From Pegea sp. RAD2-039 (taxonomy: Eukaryota > Chordata > Thaliacea > Salpida > Salpidae), in assembly GCA_034620365.1 (NCBI GenBank), contig JAQGEQ010000116.1, positions 342,661 through 406,660 of the forward strand: a DNA stretch of 64,000 bases. Direction: 5' to 3'. This document shows, one piece after another, positions 32,137-43,880 of this stretch. Each line of letters starts with the position of its first letter. Position 1 is the stretch's first letter. The position numbers and the translations under genes were made by a program. The notes under the pieces were generated by a model. The model was not told where the DNA came from. It did no database searches and was given only the letters and a program-made list of their open reading frames with translations.

Positions 32137-33831
32137 CGTCATCAAAAGATGTATCACTGACGTCATCAAAAGATGTATCATTGACGTCATCAGCACTAAT
32201 AGTGACAATTTACTTTTGTAAGTCGCGACGCAGACAGTCTTGATGATGTCATGACCGGCTGTGTAGTAACCAGGATTTTGGCAAGCAGAGGACGCCATTA
32301 AAGCGACGATGACGTCATCGGAGCTTTGCAACTTTTGTCTAATATTTCATCTTCTATTTTTCTTTTATTTTCCTCCTGACCTTTCGTTTTTGCACCGGAT
32401 TTTGATTTTCTTTAAACATGACGTCATCAACGCCATCATCGGTACACTTTTATCTCTGCACATCATCTAATCTTGATCTTGGGAATTCCCCCAAGCTGAA
32501 ATGTAACCGGTCGATTTTGGTATCGAGCAAAAAACAAGTTTTTTATGTTTTGTTTTTCTTTGTATGTGTAATAAAACGCTAAAATTGAAATTGTCAAGAA
32601 GATTTAATGGAAGATTTACACTTCATTGTGTCCTTGTGAATAGCGCCCTCTAGTGAGAATTTTCAGGACTTCACTTGATAAACTTCACTGTCCATTCTGT
32701 TATCTGTTGATCTTGTTTAGTCGGATGCACAAACGGATATTTTCTAATAATTTTCAGGTTGAAGATGTTTTTTGTGTTTTGAAATATCTTCACGAACTGT
32801 TGATGTTGATTGAGAGAGTCTTAGAAGTCACTCTTTCTGTAATCAGAAGGATTGATTAGTTGTCAGGAAGTTAAAGATCTCTCAGTTTAATGACTCCCTG
32901 ATCCATATTTGACATCATTAATCTTCTACTTTTAAATAATTAGATGCAACAAAACCGTATTTACTTTTCAAACTTTCTGTTTTTATTAAAAAATTGTCGT
33001 AAAAATCAGCTGATGTTAAAAATATGACACATCGACAGTAGACCATCGATTATTCGAGTCGTTTATATACAAAAAACAAATCAAGGGTCTGACTATCAAG
33101 TCGAAAGCCGGGAAGCTGAAAGTGATTCATTGTTGACGATTACTCGAGTTGTTTGTGATTTTCATGAGGGTAGCAACAAAAGGTTCCGTTCGAATTGAGA
33201 ACTGACATCACTGAGTCTTCTTCTTTATTCTTTTATCTGTAATGTCAGATTTGCTTGGCTCATCAAAGGTCTTGTAGATGATTCTTCATCTAACTGAGTA
33301 TACCAGCTGCTTCAACCAATATTCCGATATCTGTTACCTACATCACGTTTGTTGAACGTCTTTAGCGATATCAACTGCTATTAACCTTTTTTTAAAATCC
33401 TTTTTCTGTAAATCTATAAAGCAAGAAATATTATCAAGGGTTATCATTAGTTTAAATCTATAATTAGTATACTTTTTGTGTTCGTGAGATAGTAGTTACT
33501 AAAATACATAAAATTAATTGATAAATTCAAAATCTGTATTGAATATTTTAAGGCATGATATCTGGATATAATTTGATTATTTTGATTATTTATTATCAAA
33601 TTTTTGACTTGTATAGATAACAGTTGAAATGTTTTTACTCAGAAATTGTTTTTTATAAAAAGCTCTTTTATAGAAAAAATTACAAAATGACAAAGTTAAA
33701 AAATCTGGTGATAGATGCCTTTAGATATCTTAAAAGCGAAGCAAGCTCTCTATTGGCCGCCTTTCACTCACTTATCTCGAGATCTTTGCCCCAGGACCCA
33801 AGGAAAGGACTTTCAAGCCCCATATGTGACA
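32137..33831. other. AKT 3' UTR and flank
   Basis: The first ~300 bp carry several TGACGTCATCA words, three of them in a row with AAAAGATGTATCA spacers (32134-32190), likely AKT 3' UTR. I recognise no gene further right. The open frame at 33624-33836 is unidentified and ends against the inverted repeat at 33832. Confidence 0.4.
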
Positions 33832-33960
33832 ACTAAATATTTATTTATTTCAATAAACGCGAAGGAGGGTGCCTGAAGAGAGCACCTCCCGCTAACACAC
33901 ACTCTCACAAATATCATCTATTTAGTTAAAAAGATGTAACACATGATATTTCGGTAGTCC
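33832..33960 (-). repeat. Hairpin-bearing repeat, left copy
   Basis: This is the reverse complement of the repeat at 37160-37295 (and of shorter copies at 36985 and 37095). The core is an imperfect hairpin, GGAGGGTGC...GCACCTCC around CTGAAGAGA, flanked by TTTATTTCAATAAACGCGAA on one side and CGCTAACACACACTCTCAC on the other. The inverted arrangement makes it a candidate terminal repeat of a ~3.45-kb element, or one of several copies of a small foldback element. Confidence 0.8.
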
Positions 33961-34324
33961 TCAAAGCATATAACAGTGAATAATTACATAGAATGTTAAT
34001 AATAAAAGAAAGGAAGTATAACCAGTTAGTTGTAAGTCTTCTAATTTGTCCCTTTATAAAATTTCACTTTTCTTAATAACTACTTCAGTCGCTTCTTATC
34101 AAGTTTCCGTTATTTTGAACTAAATGTAATCATGGGAAATTTATATTACGGTGTTGCCAAATACTTTTATTTTTAAATTTAAAAAGATTATTTAACTTTT
34201 GCTTGAAAAACCGCAGCTTTAAATTGATAATTTTATAACTGAAATATTTTTAGTCAGCTTTCTGTGAGTGTATATGTACCAAGGTAGAAGTTATCCAGTT
34301 GTTGCCCATGTAGCAGAATTCCAC

Positions 34325-34625
34325 TCTCCACGCCAACGAGGTATACATCTGGAACAGAAGAACTGATGCAGCTACGCCCAGCTGGCGTCGCAGGAGCTGC
34401 CAGAGCGACATTGAGTACAGTTGACAAACTGCCTACGAGGCTCCAACTCCGGTTTTAAATTCAAAGTTTTGCGTCTACTAGAAGTGTTGTCAGTAATTAT
34501 GCTAACAAGGTCCTTCTACCCGGTTTTTTATGTGGACTTTTCATTGTCACTTATATGTCCACCTGGGACTGAACCTGGAACCCTCTACTTGGTAGGCAGT
34601 CATGTTTACTGCTTCGCCAAACTAT
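34325..34625 (-). mobile_element. tRNA-derived SINE, copy 2
   Basis: Inverted relative to the copy at 7068-7290. On the minus strand an A-box-like TGGCGAAGCAGT (about 34619-34608) precedes the B box GGTTCAGTCCC (34575-34565). It is about 75 bp longer than copy 1 because of an internal insertion between GAGGCTCCAAC and CAAGGTCCTTC. The tail shares GGCGTCGCAGGAGCTGCCAG-type sequence with copy 1. Confidence 0.7.
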
Positions 34626-34844
34626 ATTTATAAATATATAGATTTTATTATAAATTGAAACTGTTTACTCTAAATAGAAACACAGAAGTCTTGCACTTAG
34701 TGATTGAAAGATCAAAGCGTTTATCTTGAAGTACGCTCTTAAAAGAATATCGTCCGTCGCGTAGCAACCCGCCTAACGCGCGAATGATTTTGGACTTTAT
34801 ATCACAACTTGTATTTAATATCATTAATACTTCATTATTTTCTA

Positions 34845-35930
34845 GCAGAATTAAGCCTCTAAACTACCGACCAGTTTCTTTCACAAGCAGCTTCGTTACA
34901 AAAACATTTTAATTTTCAATTTTGATTCTTTCTTTAAAGATCATCATGTTACTGTTGTTCTGTATCCACCAGTGACTATGTTCCTCAGCAAATAATTATT
35001 AATATCATCTATTCAACATTCGCAAGACTTTTGATTCACATTTCATGTGAGAACACTCAGATAGTTTAACTCTTATCTCTTGGATTGAACATTTTCTTAA
35101 AGATAGTCAACAAAACTTCAAGTGTTCTTGAAGTGTTCAGAGGTGTTCACGAAGTTTTTGGTCGTCTTTTCTTTTAATATTTATATTAATGACATTACAG
35201 ACTGTTCTAATCATTAAATACTTCTGGAAAATTAATCGTTTGTTGCCGACGATGCCAAACTTTTTAGTATTAAATCAATTACACCTTTTAATAAAAAAAG
35301 TTTCATTATAAAAAAATACGAGTCATTATCATCACAACTTGTTGAAATTATTCCAATTTATTTCTTGGATGAATTGTTGCCAGTTGTTTTGGTGTTATTG
35401 GAGCTTATTGTAGTTAAAACTTATCAACTTATTCTATACTTATGTAGAAGCTGAAGCTGGAACAGTTTTATATAAAGAAATGAAATTTTTGCGTGTCTTC
35501 TACTATGAACTGAGAAACAGAAGTCGAGTCAATCTATAGAAAATTGTTGATGTAGTTTGGTACATCTAGCAAATAACTGTGATTTAAAACCCTCACGGCG
35601 GCAGAACTCAAGTATATGATCAGAGATCCATTTATAGATGGATTATTAAATTTGGAGGTAGGGAACTTGCGGGCTCGTGCATATGTCGCGTGGTTCTTTC
35701 ATTTACAAATCTTTAGTAGAACGGCTCCGTACCACCCACAGTTCTAAAGTCCGTCAGAGACACAAAAATGACCTTAAACAACTTCAGTGTATGGATTAGA
35801 AGAGCTTTTTTCTGAGGTTATCTGATCCGAAACGTTTGAAACTTCTGATAGATCTTCAGCCTCTTTAAAATCCAAGTCGTTGCAGAAGACGCACAATTCT
35901 CTATGAGAGGAGAGAGAGGCGGTGAGTTTT
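34845..35930 (+). pseudogene. Decayed non-LTR retrotransposon reverse transcriptase (lineage A)
   Basis: Broken RT motifs in order on the plus strand: LNYRPVSFTSSFVTKTF (about 34857-34907), a standard early RT block of CR1/Jockey-type LINEs; then a FNIYINDITD-like block near 35180; then VADDAKLF near 35245, the [FY]xDD catalytic box; then remnants of the RT tail. Stops and frameshifts occur throughout, so it is not functional. It lies between the inverted hairpin repeats. Confidence 0.75.
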
Positions 35931-36984
35931 ATATAAAATAAAAACCACGATGGAGATATGAAATAGGTTGCTACGATTTGAAGTGAATATTTAGAAGTAC
36001 CCTGCTATATTAGATGCTGCTACAAAATTACTGTATCGTTCAAGAAAATTGAAACAGACTTTTCAAGCTCCGCTACAGGTTTTTGTAAAGACTCCTTGTA
36101 TGGATGTTGACAGCAGCACAACTCCCTGCCACCCACAAGAGGACAAGAGCAGTTTGAAGACAGTGAGGAATGCCTTGAAGTCCAGAGATAACTAAACATT
36201 TGGAAAAAGTGCCACAAGTGTTAATTGCTGTCCGGTCTTTGTTGTAAAGAGAGTTGAACTACTGAAGACTCGATGTACGCGCGAGTCTGCTATCCCGATG
36301 ACAAGGAATTCAACGTTTATTTGACGGATCAAGCCAGATACCCAAATGCTGATGAATAGGACTTTGAAGCTCAAAGTACGGGGTAATAAAGAAAGTAGTT
36401 CCCGACGGGTTTTAGCAAGTGATGTGAAAGTGAATCTCGATGACAACATCATGACTAGAGAGGAAGAAGATGAAGTAAAAGACGGAGGATTAGTTTTGAT
36501 GGTTCCAGGAGTCACGTCAGTCTGAAAAGCCGGAGAAACGACGTGGTCCACCAGGTCATTTAAAAATGAATTTCAAAAGTGCTACGGTTGGGACTAATTG
36601 TCGTTGATGGCGAGAAAACGTTCGATCTGTACTCTTCGGCCCAATTATTTGGTTGGGGAGAATGTATATAACAGTTAAGTATTCTGCCGCTGACGTAAAT
36701 GAGACCGTTGTCATTCGGTAATAGACTGTTTCGTGGTTAGCGCGTATCGTTAGTAGACTTATCGTTGTTGCTGTCATCGTTGTCTTAATAATTTGAATAA
36801 AGCTCTATATTAAGAGTTATGATCATTACATTACATGAAGGTTTGACATATTTACTTTTTTAATATTTTTACTCCTCAAAATTTGTAAGGAAATTAACTG
36901 TAGAAAAAAATCAAAACATAAAATCCAAAAAAATTGTTTTAAATTAGTTATGCTTTCTGTTTCTTCAAATAAATTATATAAGTT
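35931..36984. other. Unassigned interior of the inverted-repeat block
   Basis: Moderately GC-richer, with open but unrecognised frames on both strands (minus 36192-36551 and 36556-36777). The plus strand near 36416-36520 reads DVKVNLDDNIMTREEEDEVK, an acidic stretch that stops after about 35 codons. Probably further mobile-element debris; I could not name it. Confidence 0.4.
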
Positions 36985-37295
36985 AGCGAGAGGTGCTTTT
37001 TTCAGGCACCCTCCTTCGCATTTATTGAAATAAATAAATAAGTGTACCTTGATTAATTATATTATATATTAATTATATATAATATCATTTGTGAGAATGT
37101 GTGTTAGCGGGAGGTGCTCTCTTCAGGCACCTTCCTTCGCATTTATTGTAATAAATAAACAAAAATGGTATCAAAATACCATGTGTTACATCTTTTTGAC
37201 TAAATAGATGTTATTTGTGAGAATGTGTGTTAGCGGGAGGTGCTCTCTTCAGGCACCCCCTTCGCGTTTATTGAAACAAATAAAATATTTAATCT
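36985..37295 (+). repeat. Hairpin-bearing repeats, three tandem right copies
   Basis: Three direct copies of the element seen inverted at 33832-33960, near 36985-37037, 37090-37162 and 37170-37290. Each has GCGGGAGGTGCTCTCTTCAG or a close variant, then GCACCCTCCTTCGC and a TTTATTGAAATAAATAAA tail. The last two also carry TGTGAGAATGTGTGTTAGC upstream. The third copy extends through AAAAAGATGTAACACATG-type sequence shared with the left copy. Confidence 0.85.
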
Positions 37296-37834
37296 AATTT
37301 TCAAGAAGTCATGAGCATTTAATTTAGTTATTTTATTCAATTCATCACTGCAGATGGTAAATCATATAATTCTTAGCAAACAACAAAATGTTTGAAGTTG
37401 AAAGCTGTCATCAGGTTTATATTTCTAGGCAATAAACTTTCTTTGTTTATAAACAAATAAATTTTATCGATTTTAAGTCGACGAATATTTTTGAATTTCT
37501 TGAAATGAAAAAGTTCAAATTTATTGAAATTTTAACAAAAAATTTATTTTTAAAATCATTTGTAGGAATTAAATTCGATAAAATTAAAAGTTATGAAAGT
37601 TACTTTATGAAATCCTTATTAGAAAATAAATAAATAAGAATAATGACCTTCAGCTGTTAGCTCCAGAAACAGCATCATAAACAAATAAAGTGAAATAAGA
37701 AGGAACTAGAAAAGTTTTTTTCTACTTAAGCATAATTATCAATATATAATTTATAATTTGATAATAATAATAGCTGAGTGCTTAGACTGAGTTGTTAGGC
37801 CATTCTTGGTGTAGTCCAGAAAAGTTTGTAAAAT

Positions 37835-38668
37835 TTATTCTTCAAAGTTAGTTTGTCTTCTCTTCTTTATTTGTCTGCGGAGTAGAGAGCGCCATTCGGA
37901 GCGATCCGCTGCAATATCTTCCCAGTTACTGATATTGATGTTGAGCGATTTCATATCGCGCTTGCAAGTATCTTTAAAGCGAAGACAAGAACAGCTGATG
38001 TTGCGTTTATCTTTTGATAGTTCCTCATACAACAGATTCCTTGGGATCCGTCCGTCATCCATTCGACAGATCTGCCCGAGCCAGCAAAATCTTTACTTAC
38101 TAAGCAAGCTGTATCTTGTTGTCAGGTCAATACGCTTCAAGACGCCAACACGCTTCCTTGTTTGAGTTTCGCTCGCGTACTACAGACGAAAGCTCTATAG
38201 ATGACAGCGTTAGTTGTGATGGATAGATTTAGATTATCCCAGAACCTGGAGGTGAACCCTGCAAACGTGACAGATACTTTACCGATGCGGTTGTTGATCT
38301 CGGCTTCGATTGATACTGATGATGTTATTTTTGAGCCGAAATTATCTACATCTACATCTTCACAGACATCGATGTTGATTGGTTGTGAAACTTTAACACT
38401 TTGGCTGTTTTTTAGGTAGATATTCATCTCAAAGTCTGCGAAGGCTCATGAAAATCGGTCAACAGCATTTGTAGGTCTTTTGCTGAGTATGCGTCATCGT
38501 TAAAAACAGGTCTCGTACCTTTTTATGATATAATTCGCTTTGATACGTCATTTTAGACTGCGGTGAAAAGACTTCCGTTAAATCTTGAGTGTAGGTAGAC
38601 GAATGAAACGTGCGCTTTAGTAATTTTGAAAAGAGAATCTCAAAGTAACACTCCCATATTTTACTCAA
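37835..38668 (-). pseudogene. Decayed non-LTR retrotransposon RT C-terminus (lineage B)
   Basis: On the minus strand, fragments in several frames reproduce the widespread LINE ORF2 tail. Upstream: a degraded NDDAYSAKDLQ block in place of the RT ADDAALxA box, then MNIYLKNSQSVKV. Next comes SIEAEINNRIGKVSVTFAG with FWDNLNLSITTNAVIYRAFV, which matches the usual DAEIxxRIGKA...VWxNxxLSxxTKxxVYRAxV block. Last is MDDGRIPRNLLYEELS...FKDTCKRDMKSLN and RSEWRSLLRR. Several frameshifts break the frame. The family is CR1/Jockey/RTE-like; I cannot be more precise. Confidence 0.85.
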
Positions 38669-40885
38669 ATTTTGATGTTAAGTGGTTCATGGCCTTTTAT
38701 CTTACTATATGATAATAAATCGCTAAATAATTAAATTGGCAAATTAGTTATCAGATAAAAATATGTTTAAATAAATAAATTAAATATTGGTTATTAGATA
38801 ATGATAAAAATATGGGTATTAAGTTGTTTAAAATGAACTAAATAAAACATTTAATAATATTTTCACTGTTATAATAAACATATAATCATTTTTTGTTTTG
38901 ATATTTGTTTTATGGTTTCATAATTGTTTTTTAAACTTTATTTTACAATTTATTATATCTTTAATATCTTATATAATTAATCAATTATTTTGGGGCTTTT
39001 TAGAAAAAGTGAAAATTTTTCACAATTTATTTTTTTCGTCAAGCCGCAAGGTGATAGAAGAGAGACTTTGATTTCTACAAATAAACATTTTTTTTGTAAT
39101 TTGTTTCTTCAACTTGAATTTTTCTTTTTATTTCTCATAAGATCCGTTATTAACAGACTAAAAAATTGATTAAAATAAATCGATAACTTCTGAATTTGTT
39201 TTTTCTTACTAAATGTTGACAACTTTTCTAAAAGTTTATTTATTTAGTTTAAATGTAATCTTTATAAAAAATAAATTGGTTATTTAACTATATTTTTAAA
39301 TTTAATTATAAAATTATCAGTTGTTAAAATCACAACATTTAATTCATATTTTAATTTTAAATAATTCACTTTTAAAAACTCTAAATGCAGTTACACTAAA
39401 AAGCTCTTTGGAAATCAATTATTGTTTTCACAGTTTGATTTTTTTTCAAATTAATGATTTTTGAAGCTTTATCAAACTTTAAACACAAATTATTTTCAAC
39501 TTTAAAAACTTTGTTTACAAAACTTCAAATCTTCTCCTTGTAATTTTTAAATAAATTTCTTATTAAAGCTAAAACCAATTTTCAGTTTTTAACATTGCTT
39601 TTAATCAATTAAATTTTCTGTATAAATTTAAAAGTTTCATAAATTTACAGATTTGTTAACAGATTTACAAACATTGATTTTTATTATTTTGTCAATTAAA
39701 TTTATTCCATTACAAACAATTTATTTAAAAATCAGATATTTGTAAAAAAGCCATTTTATCCGTGTGATTAGTTTCATTTCAAAAACTAGTTTTATTTGAG
39801 AATATTAAAGTGCAAATGATATTCCCAAAAACCATTTTTGTGGTTTGACTTTGATATTCAAATTGAAATAATCAAAAAATTTAATTCACAAGGAACAAGT
39901 TTAAACCAGTTCGAAAGGCCGAATTGTCGTTGAAGTAGGTTTTTAAAAAGCACTTTGTACACACTACTGAAATAGTTGCAGAAACAATGTTGCTACAACA
40001 AAATCAATTGCCTTTTAAGTAATTGTTGGCTGATTAAGATAAAGTGTTGAATTTATAAAATTTTTATATCGACCTTATAAATTAGTTGTAATCTATCATT
40101 TGAATATCATTAATAATAAATACAAAGTTTTATATAAGACTAAATAGAAATTTGAAACTATAGTTTCTTACAAATTTAGCCGAAATTTTTAGTTTTAAAA
40201 GATACAATTTATTAATTTATAAAAATCAATCTTATTTTTTAAAATCAATAAATCAATAAAAGTTCTTTTTTAGATTAAAAAAAAATTATTTATTAAAACC
40301 TTTTATCAAATTAATAGATAATTTACAAAAACATTCGAAAGGAAAAATTTAGTTACAAAAATGTCATTGACACAATCTAGTAAAGATTTAATGAATGGAA
40401 GGCAACGCGAATAAACGCGAAAACGCGGTTTTTCCACAAAATCTTTTTTGTTTCATTTTTATGACTTCTTTTCAAATTTTAGAACTTCCGTAAAGTCAAC
40501 ACCGGTTTGATTACACCATTTAAATGCCTCTCTACTTACCACTAGTTGGCGGTATTTCACCACAATTCTCATAATTCTTCATTCACTTCACAATAAACCC
40601 AACGTGAACTTGTGACGTCATTGTAGCGATGTGAGTGACCTGGTTTTCAATTCTCTAGAGAAAGGGTTTTCTCTGTAAGCTTTCTATTATTCATTTTTAA
40701 TAACTTTCGCCTGCATCAAAATTTCTTTTTTTTTATTACAAATCGCTAATGACGTCATCAGCGCCAAATTTAACAAACAATGAAAAATGAAAACTCTACA
40801 AAAACATAAAATACTTTTTTTTTTAGAAAACAGTGACGTCATCACTAGCAGCATTGACGTCATCACTAGGAGATTGATTCAGTAT
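38669..40885. other. AT-rich intergenic spacer
   Basis: No gene recognised. From about 40.6 kb rightward the TGACGTCATCA word becomes frequent (40614, 40749, 40833, 40856), likely the ABCG 3' flank. Confidence 0.45.
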
Positions 40886-43880
40886 TTACTTAACAACAGG
40901 CTTATGAAGATAACGAAGGAAAATATAACCAAAAACTCTGAAGACAATCATTAAACTAAATAACATCAAAACTGAAAATGTAGCTGTAAGATCAGGAGCG
41001 CCGTTCTTCGCAATTATTTCTTCAGCAGGAATAAATCGCGTTTCGTTTGTAATCCTGGTGACGTCACAAGCAGCATATGAACTTAAAGTGGCGTTACAAC
41101 TGCAAACAAAACTAATGTCATTATCATATTAGTATGTGACGTCATCACTTACATTACGCGATCGTCACGATTAAATTCGAGAAGAACCAATAAGGAATAA
41201 GTATGTAGAAGCGGTGATAGTACCCGCGACCAAACCAACCAATCAGGAATGGCTTTGACATAGAAACCACCGAGAAGCATAAAAAATATCATCATCATCA
41301 CTGCCAACGTCATTCCTTGTTCCCAGTCCATAGTAACCGTTGACACAAAGATACCTGAGTGACGTCATCGTTGTTACTATGTTACGTCATCAACATGTGA
41401 CGTCATCAGCATGTGAAGTCATCAACATGTGACTTTATCACCATGTGACGTCATCAGTATGTGACGTCATCAACATGTGAAGTCATCAACATGTGACTTT
41501 ATCACCATGTGACGTCATCAGTATGTGACGTCATCAACATGTGAAGTCATCAACATGTGACTTTATCACCATGTGACGTCATCAGTATGTGACGTCATCA
41601 ACATGTGACGTCATCAACATGTGACGTCATCAACATGTGACGTCATCAACATGTGACGTCATCAACATGTGACATCATCACCATGTGACATCATCAACAT
41701 GTGACTTTATCAGCATGCGACGTCATCAACATTTTACGTCATCAACATGTGACGTCATCAACGTGACTTTATCAGCATGTGACGTCATCAACATATGACG
41801 TCATCAATATGTGACATCATCAACATATGACGTCATCAATATGTGACATCATCAACATGTGACGTCATAAGCGCGTGACATCATCAACTTACCTAACGAC
41901 TGAGATGTGATGGTGATGAGAACAATAACAAGCCAAGAACCAAAGAATGACGTCACAACCGCCATTCCATTCAAACCAGCCATGACGTAGAAGAGAATAA
42001 AAGAGATTGAAGGAAGAATTAGAGCAAGTGGAAGTTCACTTAAACATTTAGCAATATAATAAGCTGAAAGACGATACATCCCTCCCATACGTTCCTTGTT
42101 CACTACTTCGCGTTCTGCGGGAACTACAACAACGTCATCTAGTGTTCAATGACGTCATCGACACTTACAGACGATCAGAACTTCGAAAAGTGAATTGAAA
42201 GCGTAGTGAACCGCGAGATAGAAAAGAGCTGCGCAGATATCCATGATTCTCGATTCGGGGACAAACCCTCTTCCAGTACTTAACCAAATCAATCCACAAA
42301 TAAAAGCTATTCCAAAAGTCTTTACAATATTTAATCGCGACAAATACCGCCCTCTACCGACAAATATATACTCATGATGACGTCATAATAAATTGTGAAT
42401 GATGACGTCACCTGCCCTGTATGAAGCTGCGTCGAGTTAAAACTGAAACTTGGGCCAGAAAAGATGTCGGCCATTTTTTCCGTTCAACTTTTACCACTTG
42501 AGATGACATAGATGATGACGTCATCACATTACCGCCATTTGCTTCTTTTCGAATCACTACTTGAGGCTCATCTGTGTAGTAAACGATGACGTCATCAACA
42601 TCAGTAGTGACGTCATCACCTTTTGATGCGATTGGACATTCTGGATGATTGATTCGTCGCGCGTTTGAATGAGTCTGAAGTTTCCCATCGACATCTGATG
42701 ACACGATTCCCACTGATGACGTCATAGTTAGCATCTCGCGTTTCTAGCGTCACAAGTTTACATATAAAGTCTGCTGGATTGTAGTGACGACTCTCATTCA
42801 CAAAACCGATCTCCGAGAAATTATCGATGACGTCATTGGGACTTCCATAATACGCGATGTGACCCTCTTGAAGAAGAATCAAAGTATCGAATTTGAAGAA
42901 CACCTATCAAAGTGATGACGTCATCAGTGACGTGATCACTGATTTGACATCTATGACGTCATCAGTGACGTACTTGTGCTGAAGGCTGATGAATGGTCAG
43001 AATGAGAGTTTTGTGAAATTGAGAAACATATTTCTTTAAAGAACAAATTAAATCAAATGCTGTGTTGCTATCCAAGCCTGATGTTGGTTCCTATGACAAC
43101 GAGAACCTTTAGAGAAGCGATGACGTCATCGGCGATCGATTTACATCAAGTAGAAGAACAGAAGGATCTGTTAAAAGTTCATTCGCGATTGAAACGCGTT
43201 TCTTCTCTCCGCCGGATATTCCCCGAGTTAAAGCTCCTCCAATAACTTCAATGAAAGCGGAAATAAACGCGATCATGACGTCATACATCCGTACTTACTT
43301 GTCGTCGCGCATTTCCGTATATCTAAAGCGTTGATGATGTCATCAACGATTTGCATTTTGACGTCAAATGATTCTTCAAGGCGAAGCTCCGCGGCAAACT
43401 AGAAATAAATGACGTCATCAAGTACTACTCGACGGTGACGTCATCACCTTCAACGTTTGCTCCACAGTGAGATTTGGGAAGAAAATATCTTCTTGAGTGA
43501 CGTAACTGATTCGTCGTCGCAGCGTTTTGTTGATGACGTCACCATTCAATGTGACGTAACCATCGCTACTAGCAGCGTTTGCTCTTCCCGCCAAAATATT
43601 CAACAAACTCGTCTTTCCCGAACCTACAAGCGTCGATGACGTCATACTATCGATTAAAACGTCATCACCAACCGCTGGGACCCATTATAGCGACCATTTG
43701 CCCAGGAAACGCGCTGCCGCTGACGTCATCTAAAATTATTCGATTCTTAATTTGCATATTGATGGAAGTGAATCGAAAATCAACTCCACGCTCCAATGAT
43801 CGTCGTCGCGTGCTTACGTCACGAGGTGTCGTCTCTGATGCTGACGTCATCAACAGCTGATTATCATTTTGGTCATCCAT
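40886..43880 (-). CDS. ABCG: ABCG-family half-transporter
   Basis: Eleven exons: 43880-43673, 43623-43448, 43398-43299, 43245-43145, 43090-42974, 42903-42762, 42712-42412, 42353-42169, 42123-41893, 41354-41153 and 41099-40886. The sum is 1977 nt (658 aa, the usual half-transporter size). The ATPase domain comes first, as in ABCG: Walker A GPSGSGKT spans exons 1/2, the Q-loop is in [15 protein letters not shown], the signature is [13 protein letters not shown], Walker B is VLLLD|EPTSGLD, and the H-loop is [15 protein letters not shown] follows. The membrane domain has about six hydrophobic segments, with [16 protein letters not shown] and [15 protein letters not shown], the pre-TM block typical of ABCG. 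The last extracellular loop has two Cys. It probably works as a dimer exporting lipid or other hydrophobic substrates; the substrate cannot be told. Introns are mostly 45-55 bp and palindrome-rich. Exon 7 carries a disordered DDV/MTSS-rich linker. Confidence 0.95.
41360..41885. repeat. 16-bp CRE minisatellite in ABCG intron 9
   Basis: About 30 copies of ATGTGACGTCATCAAC, with variants GTGAAGTCATC, GTGACTTTATC and GTGACATCATC. Early units are grouped in a 64-bp higher-order block (CGTCAGT, CGTCAAC, AAGTCAAC, CTTTATCACC) repeated about three times. It fills the 538-bp intron between exons 9 and 10. Confidence 0.95.

Noticed and set aside
42124-42168. A 30-nt intron in ABCG (GTAAGT...CACTAG)
   Set aside because: A 45-nt intron using the next acceptor (GTTGTTGTAG) keeps phase and gives VFPAERE, which fits the ABCG family better than the 30-nt version.
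42655-42903. Long ABCG reading frame continuing through [13 protein letters not shown]
   Set aside because: It runs to a stop. Splicing a 49-bp intron (42713-42761, GTAAAC...GTCATCAG) restores NPADFI-L and the downstream frame.
43457-43860. Plus-strand ORFs over ABCG exons 1-2
   Set aside because: Antisense shadows; the minus strand carries Walker A and the start codon.
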